Assembly (NCBI GenBank): GCA_036495685.1
Contig: DASXMJ010000051.1
Location: 1 to 64,000, forward strand
Length of the DNA stretch: 64,000 nt
Direction: 5' to 3'
Source: Candidatus Binataceae bacterium
GTDB taxonomy: Bacteria > Desulfobacterota > Binatia > Binatales > Binataceae
In this document: one piece after another, positions 18,612 through 26,463 of the stretch
How the letters are laid out: every line of letters begins with the position of its first letter
Numbering within the stretch: position 1 is the first letter of the stretch
Program-made: the position numbers and the translations under genes
The notes under the pieces: generated by a model
The model's input: only the letters and a program-made list of their open reading frames with translations
Databases searched by the model: none
What the model was told of the DNA's origin: nothing

Positions 18612-20102
18612 TTACTTCTCGAACTCGCGCGCCGCCTGCAGGGCACGAACCACGGCACGCGCCTTGTTCACCGATTCCTCGAATTCGGCACCGGGATCCG
18701 AGTCCGCAACCACCCCGCCGCCCGCCTGGATGTACACGCGGTTGTTTTTGACCAGCAGGGTGCGGAGCGCGATCGCGGTGTCGGTGTTGCCCGTGTAGCT
18801 GAAGTAACCGACCGCGCCCGCATAAATGCCGCGGCGTACGCTCTCAACTTCGTCGATAATCTCCATGGCGCGGATTTTCGGCGCCCCCGACACGGTTCCC
18901 TGCGGGAAGGTGGCACGGAAAGCATCAAACGCATCGCAGTCGTCGCGCAGCCTCCCGACTACATTCGACACGATATGCATCACGTGCGAGTAACGCTCGA
19001 CGACCATGTACTCGGTAACTTTGACCGATCCGATTTCCGAGACGCGGCCCACGTCGTTGCGCCCGAGGTCAACCAGCATCACGTGCTCGGCCTGCTCCTT
19101 CGGATCCGCGAGCAGTTCCCGTTCCATCGCTTTGTCTTGGGCTTCATTCGCTCCGCGTGGTCGTGTCCCGGCGATCGGCCTGAGCGTGATATCGCGGCCC
19201 TCGACCCGCACCATGACCTCCGGCGAGGCGCCAACCAAAGTGTGATCGCCAAGCCGCAGGTAAAACATGTACGGTGACGGGTTGATGGTCCTGAGGCTCC
19301 GGTAGATGTTGAAGGGATGCGCTGTGAGCGGCGACTCAAAGCGCTGCGAAGGAACCACCTGAATAACATCACCGGCGGCGATGTACTCCTTGGCTGCCGT
19401 TACCATCGTCATGTACCCCTCGCGGGTCATGTTCGAAACGATGGTTGAATCGTTCGCGACCGCCGCTGCGCCCTCGAGCCGCGGCGGGACCGCCGGCGCA
19501 CGCAACCGTTGAATCAGCTCGTCGATCTTGGTCTCGGCGCCGCGATACGCCGCGCGCGTCGACGGGAAGTCCTCGACTGGGACGTTCGCGATTACCCTGA
19601 GCGTTTGCCGCACGTTGTCGAACATCAACATGGTCTCTGTGAACATCATGTAGAGGTCCGGCACGCCCAGATCATCCTCGACGGTCTGTGGAATCCGCTC
19701 GAAGCAGCGCACGACGTCGTAGGCGAGAAAGCCCACCGCGCCGCCGAAAAACGGCGGCAGTCCGGGAAGCTCGGGAGCGCGAAAGCGTTTCACCTCCGCA
19801 CCGAGTTCATCGAACGCGTTGCTAATCGAACGAACCTCGATGCCGCGGCCCGGCCGGATAAGGTCCATCCGGTTCCCGCGCGCGCGAATGACCATTGAGG
19901 GTTCCGAGCCCAAAAAGGTGTAGCGGCCCCACTTCTCTCCGCCGCGTACGCTTTCCAGGAGAAACGCGTAGTCGCCTCGCGCGACTTTCAAAAACGCCGA
20001 GACCGGGGTTTCCAGATCAGCAGCAATTTCGCGCGAGACCGGAATCAGGTTGTAACCCTGGCTGCGCAAGTCTTCGAATTCGCGCTCGGTCGGATACAGC
20101 AT
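18612..20102 (-). CDS. trpE: Anthranilate synthase component I
   Basis: TrpE converts chorismate to anthranilate using TrpG-derived ammonia. The ATG at 20102 (MLYPTEREFEDL) gives 496 residues and has GAGGGG 7 bases upstream; the longer frame to 20240 would start in the leader. Recognisable parts are LESVRGGEKWGRYTFLG in the N-terminal feedback-binding half, and IAGTRPRGANEAQD, LGRNDVGRV, VVGRLRDD and FPQGTVSGAPKIRAMEII in the catalytic half. It is the first enzyme gene behind the trp attenuator, so its expression should follow tryptophan supply. Confidence 0.97.
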   Translation of the reverse strand: MLYPTEREFEDLRSQGYNLIPVSREIAADLETPVSAFLKVARGDYAFLLESVRGGEKWGRYTFLGSEPSMVIRARGNRMDLIRPGRGIEVRSISNAFDELGAEVKRFRAPELPGLPPFFGGAVGFLAYDVVRCFERIPQTVEDDLGVPDLYMMFTETMLMFDNVRQTLRVIANVPVEDFPSTRAAYRGAETKIDELIQRLRAPAVPPRLEGAAAVANDSTIVSNMTREGYMTMVTAAKEYIAAGDVIQVVPSQRFESPLTAHPFNIYRSLRTINPSPYMFYLRLGDHTLVGASPEVMVRVEGRDITLRPIAGTRPRGANEAQDKAMERELLADPKEQAEHVMLVDLGRNDVGRVSEIGSVKVTEYMVVERYSHVMHIVSNVVGRLRDDCDAFDAFRATFPQGTVSGAPKIRAMEIIDEVESVRRGIYAGAVGYFSYTGNTDTAIALRTLLVKNNRVYIQAGGGVVADSDPGAEFEESVNKARAVVRALQAAREFEK

Positions 20103-20249
20103 CGTAGTGCCCCTCAACTCCGAAAGGTTTGCCGACCCACTCTCCGACGAGGCGTTCGACTTCTCCGCGGGCGAGGTCGGAAAGAAGGTTTTTTTTCCGG
20201 ACCGGGAATCTTCATGTGCCTGTCGTTCAGCTCCAAGCATTCGGTAACC

Positions 20250-20282
20250 AAAAAAAAGGCCGCAGGTTCTTCGCCTGCGGCC
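20250..20282 (-). terminator. trp attenuator terminator hairpin (segments 3:4)
   Basis: On the minus strand GGCCGCAGG (20282-20274) pairs perfectly with CCTGCGGCC (20266-20258) across a 7-base loop, followed directly by eight T residues (20257-20250). This is a strong intrinsic terminator 147 bases before trpE and downstream of a Trp-rich leader peptide. Confidence 0.88.
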
Positions 20283-20350
20283 GTTTGAACTTGGTTTCGT
20301 GTGTAGACTACAAAACCAGCGCGCAGGCGGGTGCGGCGACGTGCCAGCGC
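20272..20350 (-). promoter_or_regulatory. trp attenuator pairing segments 1, 2 and 3
   Basis: Folded by hand on the minus-strand RNA. Segment 1 (20350-20343, GCGCTGGC, spanning the last two Trp codons) pairs with GCCTGCGC (20328-20321) with one mismatch. Segment 2 (20329-20322, CGCCTGCG) instead pairs perfectly over 8 bp with CGCAGGCG (20279-20272), part of the terminator's 5' arm. Between them 20318-20311 and 20299-20292 form an 8-bp inner stem (one GU). A ribosome stalled at the Trp codons covers segment 1 and favours the antiterminator; one reaching the stop codon would cover segment 2 and leave the terminator to form. Confidence 0.8.
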
Positions 20351-20385
20351 CAAGCCCAAGCCTTCTGGTTCGTGCAGTTCTTCAT
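20308..20385 (-). CDS. trpL: trp operon leader peptide
   Basis: A 25-codon frame (ATG at 20385, TAG at 20310-20308) encodes MKNCTNQKAWAWRWH followed by VAAPACALVL. Trp is at positions 10, 12 and 14, an extraordinary density for a chance peptide. It lies directly ahead of a terminator hairpin and upstream of trpE, as in ribosome-mediated attenuation. There is no convincing Shine-Dalgarno (only AGAG 4 bases before the ATG), and the promoter predicts a start point about 3 bases before the ATG, so it may be translated from a leaderless RNA, as reported for rhizobial trpL. Confidence 0.85.
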   Translation of the reverse strand: MKNCTNQKAWAWRWHVAAPACALVL

Positions 20386-20394
20386 CGGCTCTAC

Positions 20395-20423
20395 ATGATC
20401 TACGCGCGTTCAGCCGATGTCAA
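20395..20423 (-). promoter_or_regulatory. Promoter of the trp operon
   Basis: On the minus strand a perfect TTGACA (20423-20418) is followed after exactly 17 bases by GATCAT (20400-20395), matching TATAAT at 4 of 6 positions. The leader ATG lies only 9 bases after this -10 box. Confidence 0.65.
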
Positions 20424-20570
20424 CCGTCTAGCTGCTCTCTGGCAGATCGATACGGTGGCCACATAGCCTTCCGCCTGATTATCGTGTGTGCAATCCATTG
20501 CAAAAAAGGGCTAGTTTGGGCGGCACAAAGACAAGCAGCCATTTTTCTGGGCCTCTTTCGGAGAAGCTGA

Positions 20571-21494
20571 ATGATTCCTTTTGCAGGTAACCCTCTCAAT
20601 CGAGCAAGCGAAAAACGCCTGGAGGCCAACTGGATCGAATCGAGGCTGCACGATCCATCCTCCCTGATATTCCCGATGTGGCGCCTGGAGCCGTTCCTGC
20701 TCGGACCTGAAAACTCGGCGCCGCCGATTCAACTGGGTCTGCTCAAGCCGGGACTGACGGATGCCCTGGCCGCCGACGGGGCTCCTTGCATCTTCCTGGG
20801 GCTCGACGGCGATCGCGCCGTGTTCGCGCTTGACATCTCCGCGGCCGACAACCCCGCCAAAGAGGGTCCGCTTGCCGGGCTGGGTTTCTTCCGCGACGCG
20901 CGGGCCGCCGGGCAGATGGTTTCCATCAAGGAGGCCGCGATCATCGCGCAGGCTAAGGCGCTCATCGACTGGCATCAGCGTCACGGGTTCTGTCCCAAGT
21001 GTGGGGCCCCGACCAGGCTGATGGATGCCGGCTATCGGCGCCTGTGTGACAAATGCAACTCCGAGCATTTCCCGCGCGTGGATCCGGTCGTAATCATGCT
21101 TGCGACCAATGGGGACGCATGCCTGGTCGGACGGGGCAAGCTGTTCCCGCAGGGGATGTTTTCGGCACTGGCCGGATTTATCGAACCCGGCGAGACCATC
21201 GAGGAGGCGGTGCGCCGCGAACTGATGGAAGAAGCATCGGTCAAAGTCGGCGAGGTCAGCTACTGGGCGACTCAGCCCTGGCCGTTTCCTTCGTCCTTGA
21301 TGATCGGATGCTTCGCCAAAGCCACAAGTCGCGACGTGAAAGTCGACCAGAGCGAGCTGGCCGAGGTCCGCTGGATCGAGCGGAAAGTCGCACGCGAGCT
21401 GATCGAAGGCAAACGCGTCGAGGGCATCATGGTGCCACCGCCAATCGCCATCGCCCATCACTTGATCAAAGCATTCGCGCTTGGCGAGCGATGA
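20571..21494 (+). CDS. nudC: NAD(+) diphosphatase / NADH pyrophosphatase
   Basis: NudC hydrolyses NAD(H) to NMN(H) and AMP and can remove NAD caps from RNA 5' ends. The 307-residue protein has the NudC zinc ribbon (CPKCGAPT and CDKCNSEHF; Cys at about 141, 144, 159 and 162). The Nudix box is GFIEPGETIEEAVRREL, continuing MEEA, at about 202-222. The NADH-pyrophosphatase-specific TQPWPFPSSLM follows at about 234-244. GGAGAAG lies 3-4 bases before the ATG. It is divergent from the trp operon. Confidence 0.94.
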   Translation: MIPFAGNPLNRASEKRLEANWIESRLHDPSSLIFPMWRLEPFLLGPENSAPPIQLGLLKPGLTDALAADGAPCIFLGLDGDRAVFALDISAADNPAKEGPLAGLGFFRDARAAGQMVSIKEAAIIAQAKALIDWHQRHGFCPKCGAPTRLMDAGYRRLCDKCNSEHFPRVDPVVIMLATNGDACLVGRGKLFPQGMFSALAGFIEPGETIEEAVRRELMEEASVKVGEVSYWATQPWPFPSSLMIGCFAKATSRDVKVDQSELAEVRWIERKVARELIEGKRVEGIMVPPPIAIAHHLIKAFALGER

Positions 21495-21531
21495 TGATCC
21501 TCAACATGGAGGGCGCCAAGCCCGCCGGGGG

Positions 21532-22140
21532 CTAGTGGCGGATATATTGCGCCTTGTAGGCGGCGCGAAGTTTGTCCTGCGCTTCTTCCGCTTCTTCCTG
21601 CGAGTCGTACGGACCAACCTTGACCCGATACCAGGTCTGCCCGTCGATATCCGTGGTCTCTGCCGCAGCCGGATAACCCAGGTCCTGGAGTCGACGGACC
21701 ATCTGATTTGCGCCGTCGCGATCCATCACCGCCTCGATTTGGATGGTGTACGGATGTTTGTGCGCCGAAGGGGCCGCAGGCGTCGAGGCGCTTGCGACCG
21801 CGCGCGTGTTTGCCGGCGCCGCCGCCCTGACGCTAGCGGCACTGGCGGCGCGTGAACTAGCCGCGATGGGGGGCAATGCAGAAGTATGAGGAGCGAGCAC
21901 GGGAGCCGCGGCCGGAACAGACGGGGGATTTAATGCCGCAAGCGGAGCGGTAGTCGGCGTCGGCGCCATCGCGGGCGGACTCGGCAACGGGAACATCGAC
22001 GAGACCTGCGACTGGTCTGGAGTGTTCTGTCTGGCGATCTCGTTTCCTGCCATCACGCCGAGAAAAAAGACCGCCCCCGAAAGCACGACCAGCCCGATCA
22101 GAATTACGAAAATTCCCCCTGCCCTGATCTCGAATCGCAT
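21532..22140 (-). CDS. SPOR-domain membrane protein
   Basis: The 202-residue protein has one N-terminal membrane helix (about 9-31), a long Ala/Pro-rich low-complexity linker (about 45-120) and a C-terminal SPOR domain (about 122-200: YTIQIEAVMDRDGANQMVRR...GYPAAAETTDIDGQTWYRVKV...YDSQEEAEEAQDKL). SPOR domains bind denuded septal peptidoglycan, so a role at the division site or in envelope maintenance is likely. It follows argS after 9 bases on the same strand, an arrangement often seen for SPOR genes. Confidence 0.88.
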   Translation of the reverse strand: MRFEIRAGGIFVILIGLVVLSGAVFFLGVMAGNEIARQNTPDQSQVSSMFPLPSPPAMAPTPTTAPLAALNPPSVPAAAPVLAPHTSALPPIAASSRAASAASVRAAAPANTRAVASASTPAAPSAHKHPYTIQIEAVMDRDGANQMVRRLQDLGYPAAAETTDIDGQTWYRVKVGPYDSQEEAEEAQDKLRAAYKAQYIRH

Positions 22141-22149
22141 CTCCCCACC

Positions 22150-23826
22150 TCACATCCGCTCCGGAGCGCCTACTCCGAGCAGTCCCAACCCAGCGGCGAT
22201 CGCCGTTTTGAGCAGCCGCGCGAGAAAGAGCCGGGCGACGCTCAAGTCGGGATCCGTGCCAATTATACGATTCGTAGGCTTGTTATAATAGCGATGGAAT
22301 TCTCCGGCGAGCTCTAGAAGATAGAAGGGGATCCGATGCGGTTCGAGGAGCTCGGCTGCTGCCGTCATCACCGCCGGTAGCCCGATCGCCCGTTTCGCGA
22401 GTTCGATCTCCTCGCCCGTGAGCAGCTCGAGCTTGATCGACTCGGAATCGCCTGGGAGTTCGAAGCCGGCCTTGTCCGCCTCCCGAAAAATGCTCGACAG
22501 CCGCGCGTGCGCATACTGCACGTAAAAGACCGGGTTCTCGGGCGCCTGCTTGCGTGCGAGGTCGAGATCGAAGTCGAGATGGCTGTCCGACTTGCGGAAC
22601 AAAAAGAAAAATCGCACGACGTCCGCCCCGACTTCATCGATCAATTCGTCGAGGGTGACATAGGTCGCCTTGCGGGTGGACATCTTGACCTTCTCGCCGC
22701 CGCGCGTGAGCGTCACAAACTGGTAAATGATGACGCGTACCGGAGTGACGTCATGCCCGAGCGCTTTGACGGCGGCGACCACCTGTTGATGTTCCGCGAT
22801 ATGGTCGGCACCGAACACGTCGATTATCAGGTCATAGCCGGCCTCAAGCTTTTGGATATGGTACGCGATGTCCGGAGTGCGGTAGGTGGGCTGGCGCTCA
22901 GGACCGGACCGTACCAGTACCTCGTCTTTGGGCAGGCCGAGGGGAGCGCCACGCAGCCACAGGGCGCCGTCACGTTCAACCAGCAATTCGCGATCGGCGA
23001 GCCCGCGTAAAACCTCGTCGACTTTGCCCGCCTTCATGAGGTCGAGCTCGTTCGCGAAGACGTTGAAGGTGATTCCGAGCCGCGCGCAGGTCTTATTGAT
23101 GTCGGCAAAGATTGCCTTGACCGCCGCAGCGCGGAATACGTCGATGTCGGGCACATCAGCCAGCTCGTCCCCGTTCGCCGCGATTAGCTGTTGCGCAATC
23201 TCGCGAATGTATTCGCCCTGGTAGCCGTCCTCGGGCAGTTTCGCCTCGCGGCGGAGCTCTTGCAGGTAGCGCGCTCGTACCGATTCCCCGAGCAGCTTCA
23301 TCTGCCGGCCACCGTCGTTGAAATAATACTCGCGGGTAACTTGGAAGCCGGCCGCCTCGTACAGCCTCGCAATCGTGTCGCCGAGCACCGCATTGCGCCC
23401 GTGGCCGACGGTCAAGGGCCCGGTCGGATTGGCCGAGAGATATTCGACCTGCACTCGATGGTTCGCTCCCGGGCGCAGTTCCCAGCGGCGCGGCCGGAAG
23501 TAGTTTGCCGCTTCGCTCATCGCCCGGCGCATCTGCTTGTGCCAGTAGTGCGGAGCCATGCGGAAATTGATGAACCCGGGGCCTGCCACCGTAATTTCCG
23601 CGACGTCGGCAGGAAGTTCCACGCTGTCGCGAATTATCTCGGCGACTGCGCGCGGCGGCTTGCCCTCGGTGCGCGCCATGGCAAGCGCCACGTTCGATGC
23701 AAGGTCGCCGTGCGCGGCGTCCTTGGGTGCTTCGACTCCAATCGTATACGGAGTTGATGCGAGTTTACCTTCGGCGCACGCGCGATCGATGGCGGCGCTC
23801 AGAATCGAGACTACGATTTCGTTCAT
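22150..23826 (-). CDS. argS: Arginyl-tRNA synthetase
   Basis: ArgS charges tRNA-Arg. The 558-residue class I enzyme has the HIGH-type motif in SANPTGPLTVGHGRNAVLGD, the KMSK-type motif as KVKMSTRKATYVTLDEL, and the C-terminal anticodon-binding DALR domain with YAHARLSSIFR. The N-terminal Arg-tRNA D-loop-recognition domain (about 1-90) includes PKDAAHGDLASNVA. It ends 9 bases before the SPOR gene and is divergent from an SDR gene. Confidence 0.96.
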   Translation of the reverse strand: MNEIVVSILSAAIDRACAEGKLASTPYTIGVEAPKDAAHGDLASNVALAMARTEGKPPRAVAEIIRDSVELPADVAEITVAGPGFINFRMAPHYWHKQMRRAMSEAANYFRPRRWELRPGANHRVQVEYLSANPTGPLTVGHGRNAVLGDTIARLYEAAGFQVTREYYFNDGGRQMKLLGESVRARYLQELRREAKLPEDGYQGEYIREIAQQLIAANGDELADVPDIDVFRAAAVKAIFADINKTCARLGITFNVFANELDLMKAGKVDEVLRGLADRELLVERDGALWLRGAPLGLPKDEVLVRSGPERQPTYRTPDIAYHIQKLEAGYDLIIDVFGADHIAEHQQVVAAVKALGHDVTPVRVIIYQFVTLTRGGEKVKMSTRKATYVTLDELIDEVGADVVRFFFLFRKSDSHLDFDLDLARKQAPENPVFYVQYAHARLSSIFREADKAGFELPGDSESIKLELLTGEEIELAKRAIGLPAVMTAAAELLEPHRIPFYLLELAGEFHRYYNKPTNRIIGTDPDLSVARLFLARLLKTAIAAGLGLLGVGAPERM

Positions 23827-24036
23827 GTGAGGCGGCCCAAGCTTAATAATCGTGCCAGATAGCGGACCAGCTGTTAAGGCAGAAGTGCAGTTACCGTTAC
23901 CTGCCGTGGTTCGTTCGTTTTGCGCGGGGGAGAAAAGAGGCGTGGCTCTTTACTTATCTCGGCAAAAAGGACCGCGAGCGGGTGAGTGTTTTGCTGCTCT
24001 TGACCTAGAGGCAATCTCAATGGAAGCCTGCACTCC

Positions 24037-24819
24037 ATGGACCTGGGACTCGGAGGCAAAACTGCAATCATAACCGGGGGCAGCAAGGGAATCGGCCGCG
24101 CCGCCGCGTTGCGCTTCGTGCAAGAGGGTGCGTCGGTCCTGGTCTGCGCGCGTGGCCGGGACGCCCTCGAAGAAACCGCCGGGGCCGCGCGCAAAGCTGT
24201 GGAAGGCGCGCGCGTCTTCACTGTGCCGGCAGACCTGACGCGGGCCGATGACATTCGGCGTGTGGTCGCCGAGGGCGTCCGCACGTTCGGACGGGTTGAT
24301 ATTCTGGTCAACAATGCCGGCAGCGCGCGTCCAGGAGAGTTCCTGAAGCTCGGCGACGAGGTCTGGCAGGACGACTTCCAACTCAAGTTCTTCGGCTACG
24401 TGCGGATGGCGCGCGAGGTCATGCCGCACATGGCGCGCGAGCGCAGCGGCGTCATCGTCAATGTTATTGGCACGGGCGGTCTGCGGCCGACTGCCGGCTA
24501 CATGGTCGGCGGGGCGGCAAACGCGGCGCTCAATCACTTCACCAAAGCGCTGGCCGACGAAGGTTCGAAACATGGCGTGCGCGTGGTCGGTATCAATCCG
24601 GGTCCGATTCTGACCGAACGCCTCCAGCTTTTCACCGAGCGCAGCGCGGGCGGACGCAACCTCGATGAAATCTACGCGCGGATGACGCCGCTTAAGCGCC
24701 CCGGCCAGCCGGAGGAGGTGGGCGATCTGATCGCGTTCCTCTCCTCCCCGCGTGCCGCCTTCATCCATGGCGCGAACATCACCATCGATGGCGGTGCGAA
24801 TCCGGGGCTGATCGGATAG
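24037..24819 (+). CDS. SDR family oxidoreductase
   Basis: The 260-residue Rossmann-fold enzyme has the cofactor loop GGSKGIGRAAALRF (TGxxxGxG type, about 12-25), VNNAGSARPGEF, and a C-terminal GxNITIDGG ending (GANITIDGGANPGLIG). The usual catalytic YxxxK is not obvious: the region reads TAGYMVGGAANAALNHFTK, so the Tyr is at the expected place but the Lys is replaced by an Ala/Asn stretch. Such SDRs are often annotated as hydroxyacid or keto-acyl reductases; the substrate is unknown. Shine-Dalgarno support is weak (GGAAG 10 bases upstream). Confidence 0.83.
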   Translation: MDLGLGGKTAIITGGSKGIGRAAALRFVQEGASVLVCARGRDALEETAGAARKAVEGARVFTVPADLTRADDIRRVVAEGVRTFGRVDILVNNAGSARPGEFLKLGDEVWQDDFQLKFFGYVRMAREVMPHMARERSGVIVNVIGTGGLRPTAGYMVGGAANAALNHFTKALADEGSKHGVRVVGINPGPILTERLQLFTERSAGGRNLDEIYARMTPLKRPGQPEEVGDLIAFLSSPRAAFIHGANITIDGGANPGLIG

Positions 24820-24827
24820 GACCGCAA

Positions 24828-25274
24828 CTAGTCTTTCTTCTTGAACCACTCGGGATCATTCGACAGGGTCGGGTGGCCGTTGCCGAGTTGGATCAAGACG
24901 CCGTGGCTTGAGCGCGGCGAGATGAAGGCCTCGTACGAGGTGGGAGACCATTCGATTTCGTCAACCACCCGAACGCCCTGCGCCTTCAGTTCCGCGACCT
25001 TCCCTTTCATGTCGGGAACCTTGAAGGTGAGATGATGCATACCTTCACCCCGCTGCTCGAGAAACTTGTGGAGGAAAGAGTTCGCGCCTAGGGGTTCGAG
25101 TAATTCCACCGTGAGACCGTTTAGATCGAATTCGGCTAACCGGTAGCCAGCCCGCTCGCTTTCCGCTTCGTACATGAACCGCGCCCCGAGAATTCCCTCA
25201 AAGAATTTCCGCGCTTCCCCAACGCTTCTTACCGCAATACCTATGTGATCGAGTGTGCCAACCGGCTCTGCCAT
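24828..25274 (-). CDS. Methylmalonyl-CoA epimerase-like VOC protein
   Basis: The 148-residue vicinal-oxygen-chelate protein has LDHIGIAV at the start, TVELLEPLGANSFLHKFLEQ and GEGMHHLTFKV in the middle, and GVLIQLGNG at the end, a layout typical of methylmalonyl-CoA epimerase, which interconverts the 2R and 2S forms in propionate metabolism. Metal ligands His10, Glu57 and His80 or His81 are in place, but the C-terminal glutamate usual in GVLIEL is Gln129. No mutase gene is nearby, so another VOC activity cannot be excluded. An AGGAGG ribosome-binding site precedes the ATG. Confidence 0.75.
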   Translation of the reverse strand: MAEPVGTLDHIGIAVRSVGEARKFFEGILGARFMYEAESERAGYRLAEFDLNGLTVELLEPLGANSFLHKFLEQRGEGMHHLTFKVPDMKGKVAELKAQGVRVVDEIEWSPTSYEAFISPRSSHGVLIQLGNGHPTLSNDPEWFKKKD

Positions 25275-25379
25275 CGCGATCTCCTCCTAACTTCGCGATG
25301 GTAGCTGATTAGCTCGCCGGGAAGCACCCAGCAGATTCTCCCAAGAGGGGGCAGGGGACGGGCATTTGCCTCTGAAACG

Positions 25380-25441
25380 GTGGCGGGGGCCGCGCGCTTT
25401 TTGGGGGACCACCGCCCGGTCTCCCCGCCACGAGGAGGCTG
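25380..25441. repeat. 9-bp inverted repeat with GC-rich interior
   Basis: GTGGCGGGG (25380-25388) and CCCCGCCAC (25433-25441) are exact inverted copies 44 bases apart, in the 259-base gap between the epimerase-like gene and the YIP1-like gene. The RNA could fold into a stable hairpin. I could not match it to SRP RNA, 6S RNA or RNase P RNA. Confidence 0.4.
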
Positions 25442-25498
25442 CAGGACCCACTCACTGCCAATGAGACGTTCGAGACCCGGGGGAAGTTGCAGGGCGTT

Positions 25499-25525
25499 CT
25501 GACAGGACGTTTGGTTGAGTAGACT
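25499..25525 (+). promoter_or_regulatory. Possible promoter of the YIP1-like gene
   Basis: CTGACA (25499-25504) and TAGACT (25520-25525) are 15 bases apart. The -10 box is only 8 bases before the GTG start codon, which would make the transcript essentially leaderless. Confidence 0.35.
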
Positions 25526-25533
25526 GCAGAGCT

Positions 25534-26178
25534 GTGATCGAATCCCTCAAGCCCTTTTTCTCGCTGTGGATTGCGCCGCGTGAAACCATCCGGCGTCTGG
25601 TCGATACTGATCCGACTCGCTACGTAATCGGGCTGGCGATGCTCCGTGGGGCACTGGGAAGGCTCGAGATTGCCTGGTTCAGCGCCTTGTCGCAGCGGAC
25701 CCCCGTGAGCCCGTTGTGGCCCGTGGGCGTCGCCTTCGGAGTAGTCCTCGGCGCTATCCTCGGAGTTATCGGTCTATACGCTGGGGCGTGGCTAGTCGGC
25801 ATCTTTTGTCGCATTCTCGGCGGCGTCTCATCTGCAATCGAGATGCGCGCGGCGTTGGCGTGGTCGCACGTTCCCGGAATCACCGCGGCCAGTGTCAGCA
25901 TCGCTTTGGTTTTATTCGGCGCCGTAAATCCGCTCGAGTTCAAACATAGCCGACTGCCGGTGATGACCGGTTCGACGATCGAGCTGATGATCGTCAACGC
26001 GGTGCTTATAGGCTGGGGTGTAGCCGTGCAGCTTAACTGCATCGGCGAGGTAAATCGTTTCTCTGCGTGGCGCGCGCTCGCGGCGATTCTGCTGATGATC
26101 GCGACCCTGACGGTTTTGATCCTGCTCGTCGCGTATTTCACGGGCGGCTTGTCACACAGCGCCGTGGCGATAGCTTGA
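25534..26178 (+). CDS. YIP1-family-like integral membrane protein
   Basis: The 214-residue protein starts with a short cytoplasmic segment (FFSLWIAPRETIRRLVDTDP), typical of bacterial YIP1-domain proteins, followed by about five hydrophobic helices. The motif RAALAWSHVPGI in a loop between helices is also characteristic. The start is GTG. Bacterial members have no well-defined function. No ribosome-binding site is evident; see the promoter entry just upstream. The 285 bases after its stop show no recognised feature. Confidence 0.7.
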   Translation: MIESLKPFFSLWIAPRETIRRLVDTDPTRYVIGLAMLRGALGRLEIAWFSALSQRTPVSPLWPVGVAFGVVLGAILGVIGLYAGAWLVGIFCRILGGVSSAIEMRAALAWSHVPGITAASVSIALVLFGAVNPLEFKHSRLPVMTGSTIELMIVNAVLIGWGVAVQLNCIGEVNRFSAWRALAAILLMIATLTVLILLVAYFTGGLSHSAVAIA

Positions 26179-26463
26179 TGAGGTGAACCGTTAACCTGCC
26201 TTCAACGAAGTGGAAATCGCGAAAATAGAACTCTCCTCTGCCTCAGATAATAGGTTCCCGAGTGGACGTTGCACCTTGCCGCGCCGACGTTCAGTTCTGA
26301 AGAGCTGGCTGCGCTGATTTAGTCTTATTGAGTCCTCTGCACGTGGCGACAGTTTCTCGCAAGGCTTTTGGCCGCGTTTTCTCAGACGTTAAGTGCCACG
26401 ACTTTGCCCTAGACCGCATCGCAGACGGGGGTCAACTAGCGCCGGGGCGCGACCCGCAATCGA

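Noticed and set aside
20511-21461. 316-codon minus-strand frame opposite nudC
   Set aside because: nudC has clear zinc and Nudix motifs, while this frame has none; it is a reverse-strand artefact of high GC.
23840-23870. Sigma54-type promoter before argS (TGGCACG)
   Set aside because: The -12 element should read TTGC but reads TTAA, so the key GC is missing.
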